Shown: positions 10,534 to 19,686 of the stretch, piece after piece
Position numbering within the stretch: the stretch's first letter is position 1
How the letters are laid out: every line of letters begins with the position of its first letter
Source: Candidatus Gastranaerophilales bacterium
GTDB lineage: Bacteria > Cyanobacteriota > Vampirovibrionia > Gastranaerophilales > Gastranaerophilaceae
Assembly (NCBI GenBank): GCA_017461425.1
Contig: JAFTXY010000003.1
Span: 1 to 64,000, forward strand
Length of the DNA: 64,000 nucleotides
Reading direction: 5' to 3'
Translations under genes and position numbers: made by a program
The notes under the pieces: model-generated
Database searches by the model: none
Told to the model about the DNA's origin: nothing
What the model saw: the letters and a program-made list of their open reading frames with translations, nothing else

Positions 10534-11736
10534 TTATAAACGATTTTTTGGATTTAAAAACTCAGGAATATCTAATGAATTTCCTGTTGGAGCAGGAGCA
10601 TGCTCTCTAGTTTTTTCTTCTGTTGCTGTTGGCATGCCAAATGAGAATGAAGAAGCATTACCACCAATTCCAGATGCGCTAAATCCGCCGAATAACCCTG
10701 CTGCAGTCATTTTGTTTTCATTGGCTGATGGAGCAGAAACTTCTCCATTTTTCAATTCAAAACCAGTTGCAATAATTGTAATTTGGATTTCTCCTTGAAT
10801 TCTATCATCAACAACTGCACCAAATATAACTTCAGCATCATCAGCAACTGCGTCATGGATAACGCTAGCAGCTTCATTAACCTCAAACAATGTCATATCA
10901 GGACCACCTGTAACATTCATAATGATACCAGTAGCACCATTAATTGAAGTTTCAAGAAGTTTAGAATCGATTGCTAATTTAGCAGCTTCTAAAGCTCTAC
11001 CTTCACCAGAAGATTTACCGATACCCATTAATGCAGAACCTGAAGACTGCATAATTGTTTTAACATCGGCAAAGTCAACGTTGATTAATCCGCCAACAAG
11101 GATGATGTCTGAAATACCTTGAACACCACATAATAGAACTTCATCAACAACAGAGAAAGCATCTTTAAATGTTGTTCTTCTTTCAACAACTTCCATTAAT
11201 TTATCATTTGGAATAACGATTAGGGCATCAACATTTTCTTTTAATTTTTCAAGACCAGCTAATGCTTGTGCTAAACGTTTTTTACCTTCGAATTTAAATG
11301 GTTTTGTAACAACACCGATTGTTAAAGCGCCCATTTCTTTAGCGATTTTAGCAACTACAGGAGCAGCACCAGTTCCAGTTCCGCCACCCATACCAGCTGT
11401 AACAAATACCATATCAGCACTATCAAGAGCGACTGTGATATCTTCTCTAGATTCTTCAGCAGCTTTTTCACCAACTGAAGGATTTCCACCAGCACCAAGA
11501 CCATTTGTTAATTTAGTACCTAATTGTACTTTTCTTGGAGCGCTAGACATTTCTAACACTTGAGCATCTGTATTCATTGCCCAAAATTCAACACCGCTTA
11601 ATCCTGAAGCTATCATTCGGTTAACTGCGTTTCCACCGCCACCGCCGACACCTACTACTTTAATGTTTGCATTTGAAGAATATCTAGGATATTCAGCAGG
11701 TTGTCTGTCATAATTATCTAGTTTGAACTTATCCAC
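10534..11736 (-). CDS. ftsZ: Cell division protein FtsZ
   Basis: Tubulin-like GTPase that forms the division ring. The nucleotide-binding segments [15 protein letters not shown] and [14 protein letters not shown] (signature loop) are intact. [14 protein letters not shown] and the T7-loop region ([13 protein letters not shown]) are also present. After the core (about residues 15-325) comes a linker of about 60 residues and a conserved-looking tip ([13 protein letters not shown]), the probable FtsA/SepF-binding peptide. The start is GTG at 11736, with GAGGG seven bases upstream. ftsA and ftsQ are not adjacent, so ftsZ is transcribed alone here. Confidence 0.97.
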   Translation of the reverse strand: MDKFKLDNYDRQPAEYPRYSSNANIKVVGVGGGGGNAVNRMIASGLSGVEFWAMNTDAQVLEMSSAPRKVQLGTKLTNGLGAGGNPSVGEKAAEESREDITVALDSADMVFVTAGMGGGTGTGAAPVVAKIAKEMGALTIGVVTKPFKFEGKKRLAQALAGLEKLKENVDALIVIPNDKLMEVVERRTTFKDAFSVVDEVLLCGVQGISDIILVGGLINVDFADVKTIMQSSGSALMGIGKSSGEGRALEAAKLAIDSKLLETSINGATGIIMNVTGGPDMTLFEVNEAASVIHDAVADDAEVIFGAVVDDRIQGEIQITIIATGFELKNGEVSAPSANENKMTAAGLFGGFSASGIGGNASSFSFGMPTATEEKTREHAPAPTGNSLDIPEFLNPKNRL

Positions 11737-11843
11737 TTATTAGCCCTCTTAATATACTTTTAATTTAACTATATTTTAAAAATTTTTAGATGTAAAGAAT
11801 TTCTACTTAAAGTATGCGCTAAATTTAACATAAATTCAAATTT

Positions 11844-12002
11844 GCATGCGAAGCCAGTGTGAAACAAAGGCAAACGTAGAGTTTGACTTTGTGTAACAGT
11901 TGATAGGCGACGTGGGACGAAGTCCCTCAGGAGCATGCGAAGCCAGTGTGAAACAAAGGCAAACGTAGAGTTTGACTTTGTGTAACAGTTGATAGGCGAC
12001 GT
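11844..12002 (+). repeat. Tandem 70-bp palindromic repeat, two copies
   Basis: Two apparently identical 70-base units (11844-11913 and 11933-12002) are separated by 19 bases that hold the small hairpin GGGAC-GAA-GTCCC. Each unit contains an inverted repeat, CAAAGGCAAAC / GTTTGACTTTG, around GTAGA. Base composition is much less AT-rich than the surroundings. The gap 11737-12161 otherwise contains only promoter-like sequence. A weak open frame on the minus strand is a by-product of the duplication. Confidence 0.85.
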
Positions 12003-12027
12003 AGAATATCGCTTGCAAGCAAAGCTC

Positions 12028-12056
12028 TTTTCAAAAAGATAAAAATACTATATAAT
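12028..12056 (+). promoter_or_regulatory. Possible promoter for the 104-aa protein gene
   Basis: TTTTCA (12028-12033), 17 bases, TATAAT (12051-12056). The transcript would carry a leader of about 100 bases before the ATG at 12162. The -35 match is weak. Confidence 0.4.
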
Positions 12057-12161
12057 TTTAAAGTAAACTTTTGTAAATATGCGTGTAAAAAATATCACTT
12101 TATTTTTTGAGCTCACTTTAATTAAGCATCAAACGCATAACAAAACAAATCAGAGGTTAAA

Positions 12162-12476
12162 ATGAATTTTAAAAATTTTAAAATTGTAAGAAAATTAAAA
12201 GATATCAGTCCAAAACTTAAATGGGCTATGTTTTCTAAATTTCAAGAGTGCAAAATTGCTTCAAGATATATTGATTATTTAATTCCTGAAGATAAAAAAG
12301 ATATAAATAAAGATAACGAAAAACTTGAAAAAATGGTTCGTGACACTTTAATTAAAGAATTTTCTCCAAAAATTAAAGACATGAAATCATTTGATTTACT
12401 CGTTGATGCAACAGTTCACAACATTAAACAAAAACAACTTCGTGCTATGGGCGATTACGAAGAAATTGAACTATAA
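12162..12476 (+). CDS. Hypothetical protein, 104 aa
   Basis: I do not recognise it. It is a basic, mostly helical cytoplasmic protein without signal or membrane segments. AGAGGT lies eight bases before the ATG. It is convergent with the DUF815 gene, with three bases between stops. The charge pattern (KxxKxxK runs, then an acidic end) suggests a small helical bundle, perhaps nucleic-acid- or protein-binding, but nothing in the sequence proves that. Confidence 0.65.
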   Translation: MNFKNFKIVRKLKDISPKLKWAMFSKFQECKIASRYIDYLIPEDKKDINKDNEKLEKMVRDTLIKEFSPKIKDMKSFDLLVDATVHNIKQKQLRAMGDYEEIEL

Positions 12477-12478
12477 AA

Positions 12479-13654
12479 TTAAATTGCAACATGGGCAAGT
12501 AAATTATCAATTAATTGTTTAGCTATTCTTGGACTTCTTGTACCTTTTATAAGAGCAAGTCTTTGCGCTTTTTCAATTAAATGTTTTTCACTTAAATCAA
12601 TATTGTTATCTCTTGCAAGTTTTATAACAATATCAAGAAATTCTTCATTCGTTGGTTTTTCAAATAATATTGTTATTCCAAACCTTTCAGACAATGAATT
12701 TATTTCGTTCATAGTATCTTTTAAATGAATTTCATCACCCATTCTTGATTGGAACGATTCTCTAACCAAATGTCTTCTATTTGTTGTTGCATAAATAACA
12801 GCATTTGATGGGCATTGTATTAAAGAACCCTCTAAAACCGCTTTCATAGTAGAAAAAGTATTGTCTTCATCATCAAATGAAATATCATCTGCGAAAATTA
12901 TGAATTTCAAAGGAACATCTTTTAATTTTTCATAAAGTTTATCTAAATTTATCAAATTCTTTTTAAAAATTTGGACAATTCTAATATCGTTAAATTCATT
13001 TAATAATGCTCTAACGCTAGATGATTTTCCACATCCTGCATCTCCATATAATAAAATATTATTAACTTTTATACCATCTAATAGTGCTTTTGTATTGTCA
13101 TAAAGAATTTTCTTATGGTTTTCATAACCTTTTAAATCGCTAAAACGAAGATTTTCGTTAATTTCTACAGGTTTTATTTCTAAATCATTATCAAAAATAA
13201 ACGCTCTATTATATTCAAACAATTTGTCAATATAAACTTTTTGAACTTTAGTATCTTCTAATTCTATTTGCGCTTTTCCACAAATATATTCGGGCAATTT
13301 TTCAATTAAAGCATCAAATTGTGAATATTTTCTTTTTAGTTCGTCTTTTATATCACAATATTCAATTTTTGATAATTCTTTAAGAATATCTATTTCATTT
13401 CTAATCTGATTTTCATCATCGATATTTTTTCTTGAAATTAAAACAAGATTTTTTAAATATTCTGATAAATTCTTTTCAGAAGTTGAATTCAAAGATTCCA
13501 CAAAATCGCAATATTTTTTTAAAACTTCATCAATATTATCACTCATTGTTAAAGAAGCCAAGAAGCTAATAAAATTTTTTATAACCCTATCCTCTTTTAT
13601 AGCTTTAAAATTCAGTAAAAAATGAGTTGATAAATATTTTTCTTTTAATTTCAT
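12479..13654 (-). CDS. DUF815 family AAA ATPase
   Basis: P-loop ATPase of the DUF815 family, function not established. The Walker A is LLYGDAGCGKSSSVRALL, Walker B is KFIIFADDISFDD, a sensor-type stretch is AVIYATTNRRHLVRESF, and the C-terminal part holds a sensor-2 arginine (GTRSPRIAKQLIDNLL). The N-terminal 170 residues are helical and variable. The start lies one base after the glgX stop, so it is in the glgX transcript, possibly with the DUF1015 gene as well. Confidence 0.88.
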   Translation of the reverse strand: MKLKEKYLSTHFLLNFKAIKEDRVIKNFISFLASLTMSDNIDEVLKKYCDFVESLNSTSEKNLSEYLKNLVLISRKNIDDENQIRNEIDILKELSKIEYCDIKDELKRKYSQFDALIEKLPEYICGKAQIELEDTKVQKVYIDKLFEYNRAFIFDNDLEIKPVEINENLRFSDLKGYENHKKILYDNTKALLDGIKVNNILLYGDAGCGKSSSVRALLNEFNDIRIVQIFKKNLINLDKLYEKLKDVPLKFIIFADDISFDDEDNTFSTMKAVLEGSLIQCPSNAVIYATTNRRHLVRESFQSRMGDEIHLKDTMNEINSLSERFGITILFEKPTNEEFLDIVIKLARDNNIDLSEKHLIEKAQRLALIKGTRSPRIAKQLIDNLLAHVAI

Positions 13655-13655
13655 C

Positions 13656-15779
13656 CTATTTTTCCATAAATATTGCCAATGCCTGCGGATTTAGCACATA
13701 TCTTTCTTCGATTTGTTCTTTTGTGTCAAAACTAATATTTGAAAAATCAGAAGTATCAATACATTTAAACCATGTTTTTCCAATAAGATTTTCAGGCAAA
13801 GTTATTGTCATATTATTATCGCCTTTGCTTGAAGCGATGTAAATTCTATTTTGAGATGAATTGATTAAAACTCCAAAGAATAAATCTAATGGATTGTTCC
13901 AATAACCAGAATTATAATAGTCCGCAATTTGTCCGTTATCATAATGATATGTTAAAGATTTAATAAATTCATTACTTCTAAATATTGAATTTTCATTTCT
14001 GAATTTTATTAAATTTCTAATATATTCCATTGTGCGATTTTCAAATGTATCTTTTTTAACCGCCTTATCCCAATTTAGATAATTTGTACCATCGTCTTTG
14101 TTATAGCTATTATTATTACCATTTTTTGTATGCATTATGATATCTCCAATCTGAATCATTGGAGTTCCGTATGATGCAAATAAAAATACAAGCTGTTTTC
14201 TTATAGCATTTTCTTGTTTGTATGCATTATTATCATAATCTCCGCATATTTCCCAAGTTGAACCACCTTGAGTTGATGAGCTTTTTTGTCTAAAATTATT
14301 TAAATCATACAACGTAAAGCCATCATGTGCTGCTATATAGTTTATTGATTTATTTTTTCCATTAAATCTTGAATATGTTCCCTCAATAATATCTTTCATG
14401 TTATTAGGAGTTACTTCATTTGGTCGCAATGTGATTTTTCTAATTGTATCTCTTGAAATATCATTCCATTCTGCCCAATACGAAGGGAAGTTTCCTAATT
14501 GATAACAATCTTTTCCGCCACATGTCCATGGTTCAGCAATTAAAACAATGCCTTTTTGAGCTTTAGAAAAATCATCCACAACGGAGATATTTTTTTCTTC
14601 TAATTTTTCTTTTAATCTTGCAGCAAGTGAATTTATATGATCATATATCTCTTCACATTCAACATTGTGTTCTAATAACGCAGCAGCCAAATCAAATCTA
14701 AATGCATCAACTCCTTGATTAACCCAAAACTCCAAAGAATCAACAATTAAATTCAAAGCTCCATCATTACTTATATTAAAATCGTTACCGCAACCAGAAT
14801 TTGAACGATAATAGCCATTTTTATAAACTTTATAATAAGAAGAATTATCTATTAATGCATACGAAAACAAATTAGCATCATCAACATTATGGTTTACTAA
14901 ACCACCCTCGCCAGTATGATTATAAACCATATCAAGACAAACTTTTATATCATTTTTATGAAATTCATCAATCATTTGACGAAACTCATATAATAAATTC
15001 CCAAAACTTTTATCATAAGCATATTTTCTCGCCAAAGTAAAATAACCTAATGGCATATAACCCCAATGATTTGTTCCATTTTGTTTAGAATCAAATTCAT
15101 TCAATGGCAAAAATTCAACCATTGTAATTCCAAGATTTTTAATATTTTTTGCAAATCGCATAGCGCCTTTATAAGTGCCTTTTTCGGGAATATTTATATT
15201 TTGGGTTAAATCTTTAATATGAACTTCACCAATTATTTCAGAATTAAAGGGACGAGGCGAAATTTGTGCTATATTTTCATCTTTTTTTGGAGAAAACACA
15301 GATTTTATCGCCCATTTTGAATTATCAATCAAATGAAAATTAGCGCCTGAGCGAAACATATTAAACCCAGGATTAACATCTGATGGCAAATGTGATAATT
15401 CCTTTGAATATGGGTCATACGCAATTTTATTTGGATTAAACCTATTATTTTTATCATCAAATTTTGATTTAAAGCCAACACTTGAACCAGGTTCAAATTT
15501 ATCATCATATTCCCAATTAGGACCAAAAACACGATAACCATAGAAAACAGGTCGTTTTTTACAATTAAGAATATAATCTTTAACTGTTGTAGACCAAATA
15601 TCGTTTTCTTCTTTTTTCATATCTAAAACCATGACAGGATTTTCACCCTGAATTGAATCAAATATGCAAAGTTTAATCATTGTCGCATTTTTTGAATACA
15701 CCCTAAACTCTACACTTTTGGTTTCTTCGATATAATTTGCCCCTAGCGGGGTTTTGTCTTTGGTTGTGATACTTTCCAT
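13656..15779 (-). CDS. glgX: Glycogen debranching enzyme GlgX (isoamylase type)
   Basis: Cleaves alpha-1,6 branches of glycogen or limit dextrins. An N-terminal CBM48-like domain (about 10-120) precedes a GH13 barrel with VCLDMVYNHTGEG, GVDAFRFDLAAALL (nucleophile Asp), IAEPWTCGGKDCYQLGNF (acid/base Glu) and NYIAAHDGFTLYDL. A GTG at 15788 also opens the frame, but AAAGGTG is well spaced for the ATG at 15779. It lies between the DUF1015 gene upstream and the DUF815 gene downstream, all on one strand with almost no gaps. No other glycogen gene is in the window. Confidence 0.93.
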   Translation of the reverse strand: MESITTKDKTPLGANYIEETKSVEFRVYSKNATMIKLCIFDSIQGENPVMVLDMKKEENDIWSTTVKDYILNCKKRPVFYGYRVFGPNWEYDDKFEPGSSVGFKSKFDDKNNRFNPNKIAYDPYSKELSHLPSDVNPGFNMFRSGANFHLIDNSKWAIKSVFSPKKDENIAQISPRPFNSEIIGEVHIKDLTQNINIPEKGTYKGAMRFAKNIKNLGITMVEFLPLNEFDSKQNGTNHWGYMPLGYFTLARKYAYDKSFGNLLYEFRQMIDEFHKNDIKVCLDMVYNHTGEGGLVNHNVDDANLFSYALIDNSSYYKVYKNGYYRSNSGCGNDFNISNDGALNLIVDSLEFWVNQGVDAFRFDLAAALLEHNVECEEIYDHINSLAARLKEKLEEKNISVVDDFSKAQKGIVLIAEPWTCGGKDCYQLGNFPSYWAEWNDISRDTIRKITLRPNEVTPNNMKDIIEGTYSRFNGKNKSINYIAAHDGFTLYDLNNFRQKSSSTQGGSTWEICGDYDNNAYKQENAIRKQLVFLFASYGTPMIQIGDIIMHTKNGNNNSYNKDDGTNYLNWDKAVKKDTFENRTMEYIRNLIKFRNENSIFRSNEFIKSLTYHYDNGQIADYYNSGYWNNPLDLFFGVLINSSQNRIYIASSKGDNNMTITLPENLIGKTWFKCIDTSDFSNISFDTKEQIEERYVLNPQALAIFMEK

Positions 15780-15791
15780 AGTTTTCACCTT

Positions 15792-17036
15792 TTATCTAAG
15801 CGGGTTGATAACAATTCCTGATAATAATTTTGGATAAAAATAAGTTGATTTTTGAGGCATACGAAACCCATTTGATGAAACATCAATAATATCTTGCATT
15901 TTTGGATATGCCATTATGAAGCAAGCGCTTGCTTTGCCTTTTGTGATTGAATCAAATGCAACAGGCTCTTGTTTTTCATATTTAATACCATTTTGAGCCA
16001 TTAATTCATCTTGCGAATAGGCTAATTCACCTTTTAAAATTAATTCATGTAAAACCATTAAATCAAGTTTTTGCAACACATTTGGCGCATCAACATTTTT
16101 TTCCATATCTTTTTTTAATTTTAAAATGTAATAGTTTAAATCGTTTCTAATTATTAAACCTGTTGTTATTTGTTTTTGGTTTTCTATTTCTATTTTTTCC
16201 AAAAAACTTTCTTTATCAGAAACAACTTCAATATCGTAATACTTAGAAACTTTTTCTAATAAAGTTTTACCATCGATTTCTTTTTCAATAATTCTATGGG
16301 TAGGATAAATTACTAAATTTTCATCAGCGGCATTTGTAAAATAACTCATTACATATTTTGCATATTCATTATCATTATGCGCTTTTGAATAGTTCATAGA
16401 TGTTTCATATCTATGATGACCATCAGCAATTAACAAAGTTTTGTCTGACAATGTTTGTTGAACTAATTTAATATCTTCAGTGTCATCAATTAAATAAACA
16501 ATATTTTGTACGCCCAAATCATCAATAACATCCATATATGGTTTTTGTGAGAAATATTTTTGCGCCATTTTTTCAATTTTTTGTTCTTTATCGTTATAAA
16601 CCATGAATATTTGAGAGAAAAATGCGCCACATGCCTCAACAAGATTTAATCTATCTTGTTTTGGTCCGCCCATTGTATATTCATGAGGAAGAATTTTTTT
16701 AGATTCAAAATCTTCTATTTTGTTTCTTGCAATAAATCCTTTTCTTTCAATAGTTTTGCCTTTTTCATTTTTATATCTTTGAACAATATAAAAAATGGAT
16801 GGTTTTTGGGTATGTACTAAAACTTCTTTATTTTTCCAATCTTCAAAATATTTTGAAGCATCAGAATATCTATTTTCACCTTTTGTTAAAATTAATTTAA
16901 CTATATTAAATTCACTTCTTGAATATAAATCGTCTTGATATTGACTATCAATAACATCATAAGGTGGTGCTATAACATCTTTTATATTAACTTTTTCTTG
17001 ATTATATACAATTGCATTAATTGGTAATACTTCCAT
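15792..17036 (-). CDS. DUF1015 family protein
   Basis: Matches the DUF1015 family: an early APPYDVID motif, a DGHHRYETSM motif near residue 210, and a final GFRMPQKSTYFYPKLLSG. The molecular function of the family is unknown; it is often found near serine or 2-hydroxyacid metabolism genes, which are not seen here. At 414 aa it has normal length. A GGGGA ribosome site precedes the ATG. It is first in the run DUF1015-glgX-DUF815. Confidence 0.9.
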   Translation of the reverse strand: MEVLPINAIVYNQEKVNIKDVIAPPYDVIDSQYQDDLYSRSEFNIVKLILTKGENRYSDASKYFEDWKNKEVLVHTQKPSIFYIVQRYKNEKGKTIERKGFIARNKIEDFESKKILPHEYTMGGPKQDRLNLVEACGAFFSQIFMVYNDKEQKIEKMAQKYFSQKPYMDVIDDLGVQNIVYLIDDTEDIKLVQQTLSDKTLLIADGHHRYETSMNYSKAHNDNEYAKYVMSYFTNAADENLVIYPTHRIIEKEIDGKTLLEKVSKYYDIEVVSDKESFLEKIEIENQKQITTGLIIRNDLNYYILKLKKDMEKNVDAPNVLQKLDLMVLHELILKGELAYSQDELMAQNGIKYEKQEPVAFDSITKGKASACFIMAYPKMQDIIDVSSNGFRMPQKSTYFYPKLLSGIVINPLR

Positions 17037-17205
17037 TTTATCCCCTGTCTAATAATATTTATAAATATATTCTAGCTTTTTTTGGTTTTTAAGTAAAACT
17101 TTAAAACAGTTTTTAACATTTGTAACATTTCTATAAGTTTGAGCAATTTTACTTAAAAAAAATACTTTATTAACATGTGTAAGGTTTATAAGGTTAGTGA
17201 TTAGT

Positions 17206-18150
17206 ATGGCAGAAGCACTTAGCATGATTGGCTATGATTCTATGCCTGTTTATCAAATAGGAAGCTATCCAGACAACCAAGAAATTAATAAATCAGCATT
17301 CTTGGAAGACAAACTGGAAGATGTTAAAGATAAACAAGGTATTTTAGGTAAAGCTTGGAACGGAATTAAAGAGCTTACAACATTAGGTGTAAGTGAATCT
17401 GATTGCGAAAACATGCTTGCAAAATATAACGCAGGAGAAGTTTCTTTTGAAGAAGCTGTTCAATATATAGAAGATTACGATAAAAAACAATCTAATGGTT
17501 CAGGATTATTATCAAATATTATAACCGGTGTTGTTTCAATTGCTTTTGCAACAAATAAAGTTCAAGAACTTAATAAATTAGTTACAGACCCAAAAAATTT
17601 AGTCAAACTTGGTATGGGAAATTCTGCAAAATACGGTTCACCAATTGGTGCTTTAGTTAAAACCGGACTTGGAATTTTAGATAGAGCAACTAATGATGTT
17701 GAAGGCGATGCATTAAACGGAAAACAATTAGTAAAAGATGTCGTATCAGGCGCTACAACAGGTATGACAAGTGCTGTCGCATCGGGTGTCGGAACAGGAA
17801 TTAAAGCAGGTAATTTTGGCTTATCAGTAAGAAATGGTATTAAATGCGGACTTGAATGTGGTGCATTATCAGGAGCTGCAAGCTATATGACTGATGTTGC
17901 TTTAGATGATAAAGAATTTAACATTAAAGACCTTGCACTAAATACTGGCACATCTGCAGCAGTCTCAGGAGTAGTAGGAGCAGGTGTAGGTGGTGCAATG
18001 TTTAAAGCATCAGGAGCATCCTCTTTTATTAATAATGCTTTAGTTGGAAACGCAAGAAACACTACGCAAATTATAGCGGCGGATGCTACAACAAGTACAA
18101 TAAGAAAAATTGGCGGTGCCGAAGTAAAAGATTTATTAAATATAGCATAA
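17206..18150 (+). CDS. Hypothetical glycine/alanine-rich protein
   Basis: Unrecognised. Two halves are visible: an acidic helical N-terminal part (about 1-105) and a C-terminal part (about 110-280) full of small-residue repeats (GATTGMTSAVASGVGTGIKAG; GTSAAVSGVVGAGVGGAMF). The latter look like glycine-zipper helices able to insert in or span a membrane. No signal peptide. A GTG at 17197 is an alternative start; the ATG at 17206 seems more natural though its ribosome site is distant. It stands alone between the DUF1015 gene and a bidirectional terminator. A membrane-active or secreted effector-like role is possible but unproven. Confidence 0.65.
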   Translation: MAEALSMIGYDSMPVYQIGSYPDNQEINKSAFLEDKLEDVKDKQGILGKAWNGIKELTTLGVSESDCENMLAKYNAGEVSFEEAVQYIEDYDKKQSNGSGLLSNIITGVVSIAFATNKVQELNKLVTDPKNLVKLGMGNSAKYGSPIGALVKTGLGILDRATNDVEGDALNGKQLVKDVVSGATTGMTSAVASGVGTGIKAGNFGLSVRNGIKCGLECGALSGAASYMTDVALDDKEFNIKDLALNTGTSAAVSGVVGAGVGGAMFKASGASSFINNALVGNARNTTQIIAADATTSTIRKIGGAEVKDLLNIA

Positions 18151-18152
18151 TT

Positions 18153-18179
18153 AAAAAACCGCATTTAATGCGGTTTTTT
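18153..18179. terminator. Bidirectional terminator
   Basis: Perfect stem AAAAAACCGCAT / ATGCGGTTTTTT with a TTA loop and T runs on both strands. It lies between two convergent genes, 3 bases from each stop, and can serve both. Confidence 0.92.
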
Positions 18180-18182
18180 AAT

Positions 18183-19529
18183 TTATCCTCTTTTTTTCAA
18201 AATTATTATAAACTTATCAATTAATTCAGATAACATCATTGAAACTCTTCTGTAATCAAGAATTGTGAAATCAATTGTTTCTGTTTCAAATAATCTTCTT
18301 TGGTCATCATCCATAATTGTCAAACGTACAAGCGCATGTTCAATTCCATCATATTCAATTGCCATAGAAGCGCTAACATCCCCTGATGAAACGCTAAATA
18401 AAGATTTTGTTCCTGTATATGAATTAATAGCTAAATCTTGTCCTTTAATTTTCAAAATATTTTCATATTTTTTGAACACAGGCGCAACAACAACTTTTAA
18501 TTTTCTTGTATATGCTTGATTGAATAATTTTATACTATTTTTATCAAAGCTATTTTGTTGTTCTTTATCTGTTGATTCAATATCTGTTTCTCTAAATGAA
18601 TTTGAAATATTTTCTCTATCAATAGCTTTTAATCCAGATTCAAGAGAAATTTTTGGTTTTGGTGCATTTGAATAAAAATCAGAAGCAACTATTAAAGAAT
18701 TTGTATTTTCGCAAGCTTTTTCTAATGCATCACTAAGCGCTGTAACTATATCTTCAAATTTTTGGTCTTGAACTTCAACAACACCAGCATTGGCACCACA
18801 ATCAATTCCAAGCTTGTTGTTTATTCTTTCAAACACGCTATAAGCGCCATTTAATTTTGTTTTTTGTAAATATATGTAGAACTGATCAACATCTTTTATA
18901 ACCACCGAATCATTCATACGAATTGATTGTTTTAAGACAGTTATAAAATCTTTTGGATTTCTATAATTTGGATATTTTTTATCCGGAGAAATCAATAAAA
19001 TACAGGCACGTTGAGAATACTTTTTAGATTGCGCAATTTCATTTTTCAAGAAATCATCGCAATATTTTTGCGTATAAACTCCAGTTTCAGATTGAACAAC
19101 TCCAAGATTTGTTAAAAAATTCATACGAGATTCGATATTTAAATTTAATTCATTTTTTTGCAAACACCAAATAACTCTTATTAATAATTCATAATCAATA
19201 ATAGGCATAAATAAAACATCGGAAATGCCTGAATCAAAAGCTTCAACAACAACTTCTCTAGAACAATTTTCATTAATTAATAAAATTGGAAGATTTTTAT
19301 ATGTTTCTTGTTTTTTTAATTTTTTAATTAAGTTAATTGCATGAACATTATTATTATCGCAATGCAGAATTAAAACATTTGGATTGAAACCGTCAAACAT
19401 ATTATGAGCTTCTTCAACAGAACAAGATTTAATCTTATCTAAATTTCTTAATAAAACAAGCTTTTGAGAAATTTGGCTTACAAGCTCTTGTCTATCACTC
19501 ACTATTACAACGGTATTTATATCAGCCAT
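18183..19529 (-). CDS. Pseudo-receiver / degenerate GGDEF regulatory protein
   Basis: Residues about 1-125 have a response-regulator fold, but the phospho-acceptor Asp is replaced by His (VLILHCDNNN) and the first acidic pair is SD, so phosphorylation is unlikely. Residues about 135-270 resemble a GGDEF domain whose active motif is KDVDQF, so no cyclase activity is expected. The last 120 residues are unrecognised. It sits at the edge of the chemosensory cluster with the glycosyltransferase and CheA-type genes, and shares architecture with the protein at 25605-27047. It is probably a protein-protein or output adaptor. Confidence 0.75.
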   Translation of the reverse strand: MADINTVVIVSDRQELVSQISQKLVLLRNLDKIKSCSVEEAHNMFDGFNPNVLILHCDNNNVHAINLIKKLKKQETYKNLPILLINENCSREVVVEAFDSGISDVLFMPIIDYELLIRVIWCLQKNELNLNIESRMNFLTNLGVVQSETGVYTQKYCDDFLKNEIAQSKKYSQRACILLISPDKKYPNYRNPKDFITVLKQSIRMNDSVVIKDVDQFYIYLQKTKLNGAYSVFERINNKLGIDCGANAGVVEVQDQKFEDIVTALSDALEKACENTNSLIVASDFYSNAPKPKISLESGLKAIDRENISNSFRETDIESTDKEQQNSFDKNSIKLFNQAYTRKLKVVVAPVFKKYENILKIKGQDLAINSYTGTKSLFSVSSGDVSASMAIEYDGIEHALVRLTIMDDDQRRLFETETIDFTILDYRRVSMMLSELIDKFIIILKKRG

Positions 19530-19686
19530 TGACTTAATATTACTCCAAATTAATTCTACTTATCTATTACAATACTACAAAAAACAAGTTTTGAAAAAAT
19601 TTTTTACAAATAATAATACTTTTTTGAAAAATAAATTCCTGTAAAATGACGACGACAACATAAAAGCATTCTGATAAAATGCGACT

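Noticed and set aside
10508-11122. Plus-strand frames opposite ftsZ
   Set aside because: Antisense shadows of a well-conserved gene.
11844-12002. CRISPR array
   Set aside because: Only two long repeats with a 19-base spacer that is itself a hairpin; no cas genes. No CRISPR-like array was seen elsewhere.
11836-12018. Open frame of 60 codons on the minus strand
   Set aside because: It exists only because the 70-bp repeat is duplicated; no ribosome site and no protein-like composition.
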